A stretch of 64,000 bases of DNA from Sycobia sp. Sy_11 (GCA_018907035.1 JACCIC010000063.1:2556001-2620000), one strand, 5' to 3'. Shown: positions 1-11,236, counted from the first letter of the stretch. Program-made: numbers and translations. Notes: a model not told the origin generated them from the letters alone.

Positions 1-159
1 GGGAAAGTCTTGAAAGTAGTCACATTTCAAGGAATCGAAATAATATGAATTTAATATTAGAGTCAAGTAAATTAGATAACATTTATCTTTCTTTATTAAA
101 TTGATCGGTTTTTAACATTTTGTGGGGAAGGGGGATTGGAATATTAATATAAGGTTTAA

Positions 160-465
160 TTTAGTCCCTGATGAGGAGCCGTAGCGAGTCCAAAATGTTG
201 AATAACAGGAGCAGTAACTTCAATAAAGTAAAGGTGGTGGGGACAGTCAGATTCTACTTTACTCATAAACAAATTTTTTTAGTTAATAAAATTTTTATTT
301 CAGATTAGTCTACGGAGGTGATTTTAAAGAAGGACGACGGTCTGTCATTATAATTGTTAATTAATTATATATTATATGTATTAATAATAATATAAACATA
401 TATTAACATAATTATATATTATTTTTATTTTAATTGAACTGTAAGACCAATCAAAATATTTATTA
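160..465 (+). repeat. Hammerhead-bearing PLE-type repeat, copy 1 (decayed)
   Basis: This segment matches the better preserved copies at 38129-38485 and 33634-34160. Shared blocks are the CTGATGAGGAGCCGTAGCGAG core near its start, a GGGGACAGTCAGA block, a TTTCAGATTAGTCTACGG block, a GTCATTATAATT block and the terminal AACTGTAAGACCAAT. Penelope-like elements are known to carry hammerhead ribozymes in their terminal repeats, so a PLE or PLE-derived non-autonomous origin is inferred. I see no TSD for this copy. Confidence 0.6.
164..203 (+). ncRNA. Decayed hammerhead ribozyme motif
   Basis: The CUGAUGA core is intact at 168-174 and is followed by GGAGC and a GAGUCC arm, but the second conserved box reads AAAAU (192-196) instead of GAAAC. 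It is therefore probably inactive. It is the decayed counterpart of the motif at 38135-38174. Confidence 0.4.
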
Positions 466-560
466 ATTTTATCTAAAAACTGTCGACATAAGCACAATTA
501 AGTATTTCAAAATTTTATACTTTTACATACATTCTTTTTAATTAAACAAATAATTTATTC

Positions 561-2465
561 CTTTCCGAAAAAATGGGGGGAGGCTATTATAATTCCGATC
601 CCACAGCCAGGAAAGGATAAGCCAAAAGTGAAAAATTACAGTCCGATCTCACTTACATGTAATATGTGTAAATGAATGGAGAAAATAGTTAATAAAAGGT
701 TGATGACCTATTTAGAGATTAATAATTTAATCAGCCCCCTTCAAAGCGGTTTCCAGAAAAACAAATCAACCACTGATCATCTTGCCTGTTTAGAGTCTTA
801 TATATTCGATGTTTTTTATAAAAAATTACATGTAATTCTAGTTAGTATAGATATTGAAAAGGCATACGAAATGATATGGAAAGAGAATCATTACATTATT
901 ACAAAATTACAACATCAAGGGAAGAATCTCAAAATTTATATCAATTTTTTTAAACAGCCGGAGTATCAACGTTAATGAAATTTTATCATCGAAAACTAAT
1001 ATAACAAATGGAATACCGCAAGGATCAGTATTAAGCATAACGCTTTTTCTTATCGCTATAAACAATATAATGGAACACATAGAGCTTCCAGTAAAAGCAT
1101 ATTTGTATGCAGATGACCTCACCTTCTTCTGTAGTGGTAAAGACATAAAAATAACATGTGATATAATTTAAAACTCAATAGATAAATTAAATGATTGGAC
1201 AAACTCTACTGGCTTTAAATTTTCAAACAGTAAAACTGAATTTATGATTCTATATAAAACAAATCGACCGAAAATACCAATTAAATTATATCTTAAGGGA
1301 GAGGAAATTACACAAGTGAATGAAATAAAAATTCTAGATATGATGCTAGATATACAACTATCATGGAAAAAACATTGAAAATTTTAGAAACTGCCAAAAA
1401 AGAATTAATATATTAAAAACTATGTCATACAAAAATTAAGGAGCCGACCAAACAATGTTAATCAAGACATACAAGGCTATAATTCAATCAAAATTAGATT
1501 ATGGTTCAATAATCTACGACTCTAGTAAATATACAGATACTCTAAATAAGATAGAAAATGCGGGATTAAGAATTGCAATTGGTGCCTTTAGAACAAGCCC
1601 AATAAACAGCATCTTAGCTGAGGGTGGTATTCTACCCTTAAAATACAGACGAATGAAACTTATAATTAATTATGCATGTAAAATAGCAGCATACCCACTC
1701 GATCTAGCAAATAACTTTATTTTTGGAGAAAAAATACAGAAAGAGTCCTACGTTTATGCAAAAGTTCCCCTTCCATTATTTATAAGAATCAAAGAAATCA
1801 CTAAAGCATTAAATCACTGAACGCAAGTGATATAAGTCTCATTACTCAATCATCTAATAATATACCATTGGAAGGGACAAAAAAACAATAAATTAATATT
1901 GACAACATGGAATAATAAATGGAGAAATTCTAACCAAACAGCGCTACATGAAGTCAGGGACACTATAACAGAAAAAGCACCAATAGACAATCTAAATAGG
2001 AGACTAGAAGTAGCTATTACAAGAATTAGAATCGGACATACAAAAGTATCGCATCAATACTAATGGAAAAAAAGGATCCACCTATCTGCGAAAACTGCGA
2101 AATACCCGAATTACAATTAAACAACTTATCATAGAATGTAATAGGTACGGAAAAACAAAAGAAGCAGAAGAAACACACTATAAATATATAAAGGATTATT
2201 TTTCAGACTCACAAAACATTAAACAGCTAATAGACTTTATAAATAAAAACAATATTATTAGTATACTATACAAAATACATTATTAGAAGCAAAATCAAAG
2301 TGATTGAATGTACCATTATAATCATATATGTAACCATAAGTACCTACTGATTTTTATAATTATTGATTTTTTTTTCTCTTTTACACAAATAATATTTAAC
2401 ATATGTACGAAGTCGCTAATGACTTTACTGTTGATGCGACTGAAAATAAAGATAAATAAAAAAAA
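561..2465 (+). mobile_element. 5'-truncated Jockey-type LINE with TSDs
   Basis: The insertion is flanked by direct repeats TAATTTATTC at 551-560 and 2466-2475. The match extends a few A residues further left, where it merges with the A-rich tail. The 3' end has a short untranslated tail ending in GATAAATAAAAAAAA. The 5' end is truncated inside the reverse-transcriptase region, as expected for target-primed reverse transcription. The LINE landed about 90 bp downstream of the hammerhead-type repeat. Confidence 0.85.
575..2290 (+). pseudogene. Jockey-clade reverse transcriptase, decayed
   Basis: From about 575 the translation gives an IIPIPQPGKDK-like motif, then NYSPISLT, then EKIVNKRL and SPLQSGFQKNKSTTDHL, all typical of Jockey-type RT. 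An in-frame TGA sits at 673-675. The frame shifts near 950-1000. The catalytic YADD box is intact at 1106-1117 and is followed by GFKFSNSKTEF and a WKKH motif. A further open stretch (1455-1820) covers the region after the RT domain. The C-terminal part (about 2000-2290) has ICENCEI and LIIECNRY, the cysteine-containing tail of such proteins. Several stops and shifts make it non-functional. The endonuclease and ORF1 are absent. Confidence 0.85.
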
Positions 2466-2475
2466 TAATTTATTC

Positions 2476-3955
2476 ATATACCATTAGTAAACCATTTATT
2501 CAAAATAAGTCATTTATATATTTAAAATACTACAATGTTTATTTACATACAGCACATATTTTTCTTATTTATTATATACATATATATATACTATATTATG
2601 TATTGAACACAATGCAACTTACTTTCAAACGCAAAATCTCTGCTATTGAAACTTTACATATATAATTTTAAATGTTAAGAATTTCATTATAAGTTTGATA
2701 ACCGGCCATGTATTATATGCAAGTTGCAATGAAAATCTTGAATCCACTTGACGAGAAATGTTTGAAACTTTTTTATTTTTAACAAACCAGATATTAAAAT
2801 TAATTCTTGTGAATTATGCTTATGAAATTTAATTTTAATGCACATAAGAAAATTAAATTGATTTAGACAATTTAAATAAATTCTTTTTAGAGAATTAATA
2901 ATGTTTTCATAACTTAAATATTTTCGTTGCAAATAAATCAGTTAATACATTGAAATATATATTTGTTATAATAAAAAACGGTTGTTTATATTAAACTAAT
3001 ATTTCATTCTTTCAATTTGAAGAAATGTATTTATATAAAATCATCAAATTTTGTTTTAGTGTACTCAGAGCTACAAAAAATTTCAAACAATAGTTGCCTA
3101 TCTTGTCAAAATGCAATTTTTATATTATGCGTTAAGTTTGTACAATCAGCATTTCTCGAAAAAAGTTGTTCTATGCAATTTTTTTATTTTCTAAAATAAA
3201 TTCAATAAATCATATCTTTTATGGTGTTTTCATGGATTTGAGAAAGTATATTTATAAACGTAATATATACAAACGTATATATAAAAACGTAAATATAAAA
3301 TATTTGCAAAAATTCACGAAGTCAATACAACATCACTACTGCTGATGTTTCAGGGGTACCCTTAACGTAATAATTTATTTTTTTCCCCGAGACGGAATTA
3401 TTGAACTTTTGTCCAGATATATTGTTTTCACCGAAAACTGTATAGAACAACAAATATGTATGTTAATGAACTCTATGATTTTGGTTTCAATGTTTATTGC
3501 AATTTTTTTATTTGCTGAAATAAAGCAAATCACGATTTTTATAGTGGTTTTATGGATTTAGGAATAAATATTCCATTTCTGCCTAAGCTTGTAATGCCCC
3601 ATCTCCACTCTGCTTTCGGTTCACCACAATATTTTTATTTTTTAATTTTTTGTTTGTTAGGGTTCGTTTGAAAACAGAGAAACGTATCGGGACTGATAGT
3701 TGGAATTTGAGATGAATAACTCTTTAACTCGTTTTGTTCTTTTTCACCTATTAAAAATTAATATATTCTTTGTAAAATAATAGTTTTTATATAAAAATAA
3801 ACAATAAAACATTATATATTAGGATCTCTTTGTAGATTCCCTGTAATATATAATAAAAACGAAAAAAATTATTATTATTTCGTGCGCTTTCGGAGGATAG
3901 CGCGTGCGTGGCATTCGTCTGGATAAGTCAGCAGGTTCGTCTTGTGATACGTCAC

Positions 3956-3958
<3 letters not shown>
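2476..3958. other. No recognised gene
   Basis: AT-rich sequence with short chance reading frames. Nothing resembles a known protein, RNA or repeat family elsewhere in the window. Confidence 0.6.

Positions 3959-4017
<59 letters not shown>
3959..4017. repeat. (TA)n microsatellite
   Basis: Nearly perfect TA dinucleotide run of about 59 bp immediately upstream of the truncated Penelope-like element. Reading frames through it (poly Ile-Tyr) are artefacts. Confidence 0.95.
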
Positions 4018-4025
<8 letters not shown>

Positions 4026-4036
4026 GTTAATAATAA

Positions 4037-4905
4037 AATTTACAAACAAATTTTTGCATCACCTATGGGTTCTCCAATTACTCCATTGTTTGCTAATTTG
4101 GTCATGAATGATTTAGAAACAAAATGTCTTAAAATTTTAAAAAATGATCATAATTGTGTACCTTTAATATATTTTAGATATGTTGATCATACAATAATTT
4201 GTGTCAAAAAAGAGATTATGACCATAGTATGCAATATTTTCAAGAATTATGATAAAAATTTAAAACTTACACATGAAATTGAAAAGAATAAAAAAATCAA
4301 TTTTTTTAGGTATTACTATTATTAGAAAAAACGAATACCTTATTACTGATTGGTACCAAAAACCGACTTCTTCGAATAGAATTTTACAATTTACTTTTAA
4401 TCACTCCATTCAACAAAAAAGAAACATTATTTTTAATTTGATTGACAGAGCTTTATTATTATCACACAATAGTTTTCATAATAAGAACATTGACATAATA
4501 AAAAATATTTTACAAAAAAATGGTTACCCTCCTCATTTTTACAATAAATATGTAAAATATAGAAAAAATTTTATTAGATATAACCATAGTAAAAATAATA
4601 ATAATAATTTTAATATGGTTTATAATCAAAATAATAATGGATCTCGTTTAACGATTATACCGTTACCTTTTATTAACACCTTTTTTAAAAACTGTTCTAA
4701 AAAATTTTAAAAATGTAATATTTCAGTGCCAATTATTAATAATAAAATCAATAATATCATAAATTTAGGAAAACACAAAACAAAAAAATTGGAAAAAACT
4801 GGAGTAGTATATAACATTATTTGTAAAAATTGTGATGCAATATATATAGGTGAAACTAAGCGAAAGTTAAAAGATCGTATTAACGAACATAAAAAAAAAC
4901 AATTC
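4037..4905 (+). pseudogene. PLE reverse transcriptase / GIY-YIG endonuclease, C-terminal part
   Basis: The protein begins at RT motif B, ASPMGSPITPLFANLV, and continues to YFRYVDH at the catalytic motif C (4179-4190). There the second aspartate of YVDD has become His, which should abolish polymerase activity. A frameshift near 4300 is followed by FLGITIIRK, DWYQKP and a long open stretch to 4710. After a stop, the GIY-YIG domain appears as VVYNIICKNCDAIYIGETKR with KDRINEH, retaining the Cys-rich insert typical of Penelope. It is broken by at least one frameshift, stops and a catalytic-site change. Confidence 0.85.
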
Positions 4906-5088
4906 TGACGCTGATATTAATATACAGTGTAAAGATTATTGACACACTTATAATTGGGATAATGTAAATATATTATCATAGATATTGACAATAATTTTAC
5001 AAAACGCACGTTGTCTGAAATATTTTTTATACAACGTAATATCATACACAGTGTTAATAAAAAAAGACACCCTATTTGTTAGCAAAAT

Positions 5089-5317
5089 ATACTCAGACAT
5101 AATCTCATTTTTATAATTTTAGAATATATTGTGACTTAAATTTTATAATTAGTTCTTGATTTGTTATCTTTATGTGATCGTAATTGACATATCATATACT
5201 CAGACATATATATACTCAGACATAATCTCATTTTTATAATTTTAGAATATATTGTGACTTAAATTTTATAATTAGTTCTTGATTTGTTATCTTTATGTGA
5301 TCGTAATTGACATATCA
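5089..5317 (+). repeat. Tandem duplication in PLE 3' region
   Basis: A 106-bp block at 5089-5194 recurs at 5212-5317 without a visible difference, separated by a 17-bp partial copy of the block's first bases (period 123 bp). The sister copies of this element around 46060 and 33530 have the block once, so the duplication is private to this copy. Confidence 0.9.
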
Positions 5318-5600
5318 ACTTTGACATTGTCAATATTAAAATTTTCATCAGTTTGACTTAGTCTCAGCGTTTGCTTTTAAATTTAATTGTAAGTGTTCAT
5401 TTATTTATTGTACGGTATTTCTCACTGTTATATTATTTTGATATGTAATTATTTGAATATTGTTTTTATTAAAGCACTTGAAGAGGTTCACAACAGTTGT
5501 CGACAAAACGTTGTGAAATAAAAATACTTTGAGTTTTTTATTAGCCCGAACCTGATCGAAATAATTATATTTATATACATATACATATATACGCGAGGAC

Positions 5601-5990
5601 GAAAACAAAATTATCTATTTGTTATTTCAAAATCGTATATAGCATTAACTATATAATGAATTAATTTAGAGTTATTTGATTGCCATTATAATTCTATTAC
5701 TTTGTAATAAAACTTTATTTGTAATATTGAAATTGTGGTTCACTTTTATTAGTTGAAATAAGGATAGTTTAACTAATATTATAATTGTATTCGGTTAGAA
5801 TACAACTGTATGTGTTTGTAAAAATCAGATTTTGTTCTTTACTAACTACATATTTGTAATATTCAAATTTTTGATTCCATGCCGTTTATTACCAATAAAG
5901 ACAGTCTGACTCTCATTATAATTATATTACTTATAACAAAATTATATTTATTTCTTAAAAGTCTATAAGGCTGATATAAATATTCATTTA
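5601..5990. other. No recognised gene
   Basis: AT-rich. A short GACAGTCTGACTCTCATTA block near 5900 resembles part of the hammerhead-bearing repeat family and may be a remnant of it. Otherwise nothing is recognised. Confidence 0.5.
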
Positions 5991-6000
5991 TTAAGTGCAC

Positions 6001-7665
6001 GAGACAGGACGGACCAAACAAATGAAACGACAGGGACAGGTATCCCTCTCTTCGTGCAGGAAGAGCTCCATAGGGCCTCGAATGCTTTGAAACCTAACAA
6101 GGCTGTTGATCCCGATATCATACATAGCGAGGTACTTCCGATGGTCGCTTTACGCCACCCGGATATCCTTTTGGACTTGTACAACGGGTGCCTGGTGGAG
6201 GGAGTTTTTAACAGAATATGGAGGGAGGATCCATTATTTTTTATTATTAAGAATAAAGGGGATCCTGATTTGCCTTCTTCGTACAGGCCTGTCTACCTAC
6301 TTAATACATCAGGGAAGCTGTTGGAGCTCCTGCTAAGACCACGACTGCTACAGGCAATGAAAAACGCCGGAGACCTATCCGAACAACTACGCGGATTTAA
6401 GAAATGATGGTCGACAATTGGGGCTCTAGGTGACGTGACGAACATTTTTCATTCGGTCAATACGGACTGCCATGCGACCAGATCATTTGTTCTACTAGTG
6501 ACTCTCGACCTTCAACAAGCCCTCAACGAAATGGATAGAGATATTGGGAACGCTAGAGTCTACTTTTAAGGCTGACTCCTACCTTGTATGTACCATATGG
6601 GACTATCTACAGGATGGATAACTGACGTACGAGACATTAGACGGAAAGAAACGGGAACAAGTGACAGAGAGGTTGGTGCCGGGTTCCATTCTGGACGCAG
6701 ACTTCTGGAACGTACAATGCAGCGGCTTACTAAGATTGGATTTGTGGCAGTCGCGTACGACTATCATTTAATTCACTTAGAGTGAATCAGGTCATGAGAT
6801 CGGTGAGTGAATGGGTGACAGATCACGGACTGCAGCTCGCGCTGCAAAAGACCAAGTTATTGCTGCTGACTCAAAGACGTATAGAGACGGTGGTTCAGAT
6901 GACGGTAGGGATGGGAAGATTGGAGAAGAAGAGTGAAGCCACGTATATTGAGGTTACCTTCGAGTCGTCATGATCGAGTCGTGGCAGAGACGGTGGACAA
7001 CGGATGAACGAGGACAAAGAATGAAAAAACTAATACCCGAAGGCAGTCCGAGGAAAGACAGGCGACACGGGGAGGTGAATTTCTGCCTTGCCCAGTTTCT
7101 TTCTGGACATAGATACTTCCGTAAGTTCCTTTATAGGATGAAGAGGATTACCTCTTCGGAATGCAAGTACGGCGAATAGGCATGGGATGATGCAGAGCAC
7201 ACGTTCTTCGTGCATGACCATTGGCCCGAGTTACGACTAGGGCTACAGGTGAGGATAGGCGCGATCACGTCAGAAAACGTGACTAGACTTATGACCAGGA
7301 ACGCAGACAGCTGATGCTTGATCGTAAAATAAGTCACGAATATGCTTCAAAGTAAAAGAGTGGATAGATGTCTGCTCGATTGAAAGACTATGAAGAGTGA
7401 ATGCAGTTTCGAGTATGTATGAGATTATGAGATGAAAGGAATGACAGTGAAAGGACCACACAAGAACTGCCGCCCAGGCTGAATTAATGTGTATAACAGT
7501 TCCGAGATTGTGTCCGTGCAACATGGAGGCATGTGTTTAGTGCGTAGTGACATGGATTTACAGTCTAGTCACACATATTCCAGTGGTCATATTCGAATAT
7601 TATTCTTGCTGAACGGTGATTGCAAATGTATAAATAGCATTGACAGACTCCAAAAAAAAAGAAAA
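6001..7665 (+). mobile_element. 5'-truncated R1-type LINE with TSDs
   Basis: Direct repeats TTAAGTGCAC at 5991-6000 and 7666-7675 flank the insertion, and the 3' end carries an A-rich tail (7652-7665). The base composition is markedly richer in GC than its surroundings. The copy starts within RT and runs to a 3' untranslated tail of about 370 bp. Confidence 0.85.
6012..7312 (+). pseudogene. R1-clade reverse transcriptase, decayed
   Basis: The longest open piece (6054-6407) shows EELHRASNALKPNKAVDPD, then SYRPVYLLNTSGKLLE and LRPRLLQAMKNAGDLSEQ, which is the arrangement of the R1 clade RT. The palm region is in pieces: TLDLQQALNE near 6505 stands for motif A, and the YADD region near 6755 is unrecognisable (AYDYH). 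A C-terminal segment (6970-7300) reads GHRYFRKFLYRM, followed by a decayed Cys-His region with DAEHTFFVHDHW. Multiple frameshifts and stops rule out function. The family assignment to R1 rather than another site-specific clade is likely but not certain. Confidence 0.8.
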
Positions 7666-7675
7666 TTAAGTGCAC

Positions 7676-8222
7676 AAATTACTTTAGAAATATATATTGT
7701 TATAGTAAAAAATAAGAATAAAGTTTTTTTCTGATTATACATATTTCATTATTATAATTTGTAATATAAATATATTAGAAATTTCGTAATAAGAGAGCTG
7801 CAAAACTAGTCATCAGTACTATGTCGATTCTTTATTAGCTGCTTCTTCACAACATACAGGGAAAGCGTTATGATTTTCTATAAATTTATATTCGTTACAA
7901 TATCACTTTCAATGGCGAATTATATTTTTATCTACTAATATGGTATAAAAAGTTCACTTAAAAAATTATACTTATAATCCGTAACTTTGCCATCCTGATT
8001 AATATTAAATGCTTATCAGAGACCTATGTAAGCGTATACTAGCAAATTTGTATTATACAGATTAAAGTACGCTGTGTCGTCTCGGTAGCGCTGCACTTAA
8101 ATTCGTGCACATAATGGGCAGCAATGGTATGAAATTAAAATAAAATTTCTTTAAAAGAAAAATAATATCAATGAAAAATTATTTATTTAATTTAAGATTT
8201 TATTTACATAAATAAATTTATT
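7676..8222. other. No recognised gene
   Basis: AT-rich sequence without recognisable coding or repeat structure. Confidence 0.6.
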
Positions 8223-8382
8223 CTTGGCTCGATCGCTAGAGCAAAGGACTAGTAACTTGGTGATCGGAGTTCAAATTCCGGTCTCGGCCGATTGATACAA
8301 GCACTGCTGTAATAATTTACATGTGCTTTGTTTACAAACGCATCGTAAACAAAAAAAAGAGTGACGTTAAATAACATAAAAA
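8223..8382 (+). mobile_element. tRNA-derived SINE, copy 1 (5' truncated)
   Basis: The copy begins inside the tRNA-like head (GGCTCGATCGCTAGAG, A-box region), continues through the B box GAGTTCAAATTCC and a body with ACATGTGCTTTGTTTAC, and ends in GTGACGTTAAATAACATAAAAAAA. Part of the body present in other copies (CTCCGTCGCTGATTAGCACC) is missing. TATTCT at both edges may be the end of a TSD. Confidence 0.85.
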
Positions 8383-9169
8383 AATTATTCTCCTATATAT
8401 TTATTTATAAAAAAATTGATCTTTAACCAGCATTTTTAACACTCATTACTTTCGTTTTAAATTTATCTTCATTACTTTTGATTATAAAGAAACTAAAATT
8501 AATTCCTACATTATGATATTATTTGCAAATGAATTTTTTTAACGTCTATTAATTCTTAATAACATGTATGTTTTATGAATTAAAGAAGTATAAATTTGAG
8601 GTTTCGTTACATTCAAAACAAAAATTGTTATGTTAAAGTTTTGTGCAACTAAATTTGATCTGAACTCTGTTAAAATGTAAATTTTTCGCATGGGTACTTT
8701 TGAATGTTATGAAATTGTTAATTAAATCGATTATAATTATCTAACTGTATCTGATTTGTTAACTGCATTTCTCCAGATATGATTAACATACGGTTCACAG
8801 AAGGATCCACGTATCGGTTATATCTAGATTTATTTACGGACGATGATGAATATATGGGTTGAATCTAGTACGATTATTGTATGATAAATGCGAATAAGAT
8901 CAGGATATTTCATGGGAATCTGGTCAGATTTAAGCATGTGATCAAAACAAAAAAGTACTTATACTAACAGGGTATTCGTACACAATGTAGATTGTAATAT
9001 ACGCATAGACTTTTAACGTATATAGTGAACATAGAATAAATAGCAAGTTATGAAGTAAGTAACATAAAATTAAACAATTTAATTTAACATTTTCTTACAA
9101 TAGATTTTTTACATTGTATAGAAATTGAGAATAGTTATTACTTAATTTTTTAGTATCTTCTTTTTTATT
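8383..9169. other. No recognised gene
   Basis: AT-rich sequence. The right part may include decayed 3' flank of the reverse-strand PLE fragment that follows. Confidence 0.5.
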
Positions 9170-9430
9170 AATTCTACTATTATTTATTTATATATGAATC
9201 ATTTCGGATATGAGATGCATTTTCCAATTAATTTCTTTATCCAGTATGTTAAGATTTTGAAATTGGAAATTATGGTTGTTATTTTTTTATGGTCATTAAT
9301 GATATGGGTCTTTTAATGATTGTTATGTGTTCTTTTATTCTAGTATCTAATTTTCTTTTTATTTCGCCTACCCAACAAGAGTCGCAATGATTACAATTTT
9401 TTATATGCGACGTTATTGTGTTATAAATAC
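9170..9430 (-). pseudogene. PLE GIY-YIG endonuclease fragment
   Basis: On the reverse strand the region encodes CNHCDSCWVGEIKRKLDTR followed by IKEH and KRPIS, then the LIGKCISYPK region. This is the GIY-YIG domain and downstream segment of a Penelope-like element from a different lineage than the copy at 4.0 kb. The RT part is not recognisable next to it, and the reading frame is broken after about 40 residues. Confidence 0.7.
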
Positions 9431-9948
9431 ATTGTAACTATATAAGTAAATAGCGGTAAGAATATCTTTGCCATTTTTTATAATATTTTGCATATTATTT
9501 TTATTAGTATTCTTATGTGATTTCTTTTTTGATCAATTCTGTGTTCATATTTATATTTTTTTGTTATTTTTCATATTATCCTTGTACATCTTATATCAGC
9601 ATCTTCAATTCCATTGGATCTTTTTTCATTTTTATTTATATAATTCTGTTGTATAATTTTCTTAATTTTTGTTTATGTTTATAACTAATATTCAAAAATC
9701 TATTTTACGAGTTATTTTCTTTCGTATGTACAAATTTGGTGTAAATGTACTTAGTAAATATTTCTGTTAAAATGTAAATATTTAAATGTAAATATTAAAT
9801 ATAAATATTTCTGTTTTTTCTTTTATGTTTTTATATTGTTTTGATAAAAAATTTAACGTGTATATTCATATCTGATATTTAAGTACGTAAAATGTTATTT
9901 TGAATAATTATTATACTATTGTAAAACTTTTTCTTTACTGAAAAACTA
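9431..9948. other. No recognised gene
   Basis: AT-rich, low-complexity sequence. The hydrophobic 62-residue frame at 9468-9656 is a composition artefact (Phe/Leu/Ile-rich). Confidence 0.6.
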
Positions 9949-9981
9949 TTAGGAGTGTGAATAAGTCTTTCCCGTTTTTTG
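9949..9981 (+). repeat. Left TIR of intact mariner
   Basis: Pairs with the reverse complement of 11203-11234. The inner 25 or so bases match almost perfectly. It is the presumed transposase binding and cleavage site. Confidence 0.9.
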
Positions 9982-10120
9982 TAAGAGATGGCGCCACCAA
10001 TACTGTGCGAGTATTCAATGGTTACATATGTCATAATCAAAGCTTATTCATATGTCAACAATTCCATACTGACACATTAGTTAAAATTTTTTTGCATCAT
10101 AAATTTTTGATATCGTGAAA

Positions 10121-11158
10121 ATGTCGAAATTTGAGCCGAGTCGACGTCATTTGCGGGAAGTTTCACTTTATTGGTTCAATTTGAAGAAATCTGCTGCCGA
10201 GACGCATCGATTGCTTCAGGAAGCTTATGGAGAAGGTTGTGTAGATGATTCAAGTGTTCGCGGATGGTTTCGACGCTTCAAAAGCGGTGATTTCGACGTG
10301 GAAGACAAGGAGCGTTCCGGGCGGCCGCAAATATTTGAAGATCGAGAATTGGCGACTTTGCTTGATGAAGATTCTTGTCAAACGCAAGAAGAACTTGCTG
10401 AAGCATTGGGAGTTGACCGAACAACCATTTCCAAGCGTTTGAAAGCCATGGGAATGATCCAAAAGCAAGGAAATTGGGTGCCGTACGAACTGAAGCTGAG
10501 AGACGTCGAACGGCGTTTTTTCACTTGCGAACAGCTGCTTCAGCGACATAAAAGAAAGGGTTTTCTGCATCGTATCGTGACTGGCGATGAAAAGTGGATA
10601 CGTTACGATAATCCGAAGCGAAGAAAATCATGGGGACTACCCGGCCATGCATCATCATCGACGGCCCAGCCAAATATTCATGGCGCCACGCTCATGCTCT
10701 GTATATGGTGGGACCAGCTAGGTGTGGTTTACTATGAGCTTCTGAAACCGAATGAAAGGATCACAGGCGAGGTCTATCGACGACAATTGATGCGTTTGAG
10801 CCGCGCACTGCGAGAAAAACGGCCACAATACTCCGACAGGCACGACAAAGTTATTTTGCAACATGACAATGCTCGCCCACATGTTGCACCGCCGGTGAAA
10901 ACATACTTAGAAACGCTCAAATGGGAAGTCCTACCCCACCCGCCGTATAGTCCAGACGTTGCTCCGTCTGATCACCATCTCTTCAGATCGATGACGCATG
11001 GCCTGGCTGACCAGCACTTCCATTCCTACGAGGAAGCCAAAAAATGGGTGGATGACTGGATAGAGGCCAAACCGGTCGAATTTTTTCGCAACGGGATTCG
11101 TATGTTGCCAGAAAGATGGGAAAAAGTTGTAGCTAGCGATGGCCAATACTTTCAATAA
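10121..11158 (+). CDS. Mariner transposase, full length (345 aa)
   Basis: Cut-and-paste transposase of the D34D mariner group. The ATG at 10121 gives MSKFEPSRRHLRE and 345 residues, the usual length for the family; an upstream in-frame GTG at 10115 is not needed. The N-terminal half (about residues 1-115) holds the two helix-turn-helix TIR-binding domains, with SSVRGWFRRFKSGDFDVED and a GRP hinge-type motif between them. The WVPHEL-type motif appears as WVPYEL. The catalytic triad is complete: D in TGDEKW, D in HDNARPH, and 34 residues later D in YSPDVAPSDHHLF. There is no stop or frameshift. The protein is most similar in style to the mauritiana/mellifera-type mariners of ants; the exact subfamily is not determined here. 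Confidence 0.95.
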   Translation: MSKFEPSRRHLREVSLYWFNLKKSAAETHRLLQEAYGEGCVDDSSVRGWFRRFKSGDFDVEDKERSGRPQIFEDRELATLLDEDSCQTQEELAEALGVDRTTISKRLKAMGMIQKQGNWVPYELKLRDVERRFFTCEQLLQRHKRKGFLHRIVTGDEKWIRYDNPKRRKSWGLPGHASSSTAQPNIHGATLMLCIWWDQLGVVYYELLKPNERITGEVYRRQLMRLSRALREKRPQYSDRHDKVILQHDNARPHVAPPVKTYLETLKWEVLPHPPYSPDVAPSDHHLFRSMTHGLADQHFHSYEEAKKWVDDWIEAKPVEFFRNGIRMLPERWEKVVASDGQYFQ

Positions 11159-11202
11159 TTCATTTGTAACCATTTTTTCAGAATAAAGGCTCAAAATTTG
11201 AA

Positions 11203-11234
11203 AAAAAACGGGAAAGACTTATTCACATACCTGA
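11203..11234 (-). repeat. Right TIR of intact mariner
   Basis: Reverse complement of the left TIR with few mismatches. It is followed by the TA target duplication at 11235-11236. An AATAAA-like signal lies shortly upstream at about 11182. Confidence 0.9.
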
Positions 11235-11236
11235 TA

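Larger units (their letters stand above)
4037..5600 (+). mobile_element. Penelope-like element fragment, RT to 3' terminal repeat
   Basis: A 5'-truncated PLE covering the second half of RT, the GIY-YIG endonuclease and the terminal repeat. The 3' region (about 4700-5590) is repeated at 45643-46405, and its terminal part again around 33526-34410, which defines one family. It starts next to a TA microsatellite. Near 5476-5520 the terminal repeat has a GTCGAC then AAAACGTTGTGAA stretch with a TTCACAA arm, resembling the ribozyme region of PLEs but not a complete hammerhead. Confidence 0.8.
9949..11234 (+). mobile_element. Structurally intact mariner transposon
   Basis: A 1286-bp element flanked by TA on both sides (9947-9948 and 11235-11236). 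Its ~32-bp terminal inverted repeats start TTAGGAGTGTGAATAAGTC on the left and, read inwards from the right, TCAGGTATGTGAATAAGTC, both continuing into CTTTCCCGTTTTTT. The only clear differences are in the outermost bases. It contains one uninterrupted transposase frame. Size, TIR length and TA duplication are those of canonical mariners, so this may be a recent and possibly mobilisable copy. Confidence 0.95.

Noticed and set aside
3819..4107. Open frames through the TA array (poly Ile-Tyr), likewise at 20908-21277 and 26431-26686
   Set aside because: Artefacts of dinucleotide arrays, which have no stops in any frame; not coding.
8223..8300. Possible tRNA gene
   Set aside because: The same tRNA-like head occurs in several dispersed copies followed by a common body and tail, so it is a SINE head; stems are imperfect.
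9468..9656. 62-residue very hydrophobic frame resembling a membrane protein
   Set aside because: Composition simply follows T-rich DNA, and the opposite strand next to it carries a PLE remnant.
10245..10570. Frames on both strands inside the mariner at 10.1-11.2 kb
   Set aside because: Shadows of the transposase gene, which has all conserved motifs in its own frame.
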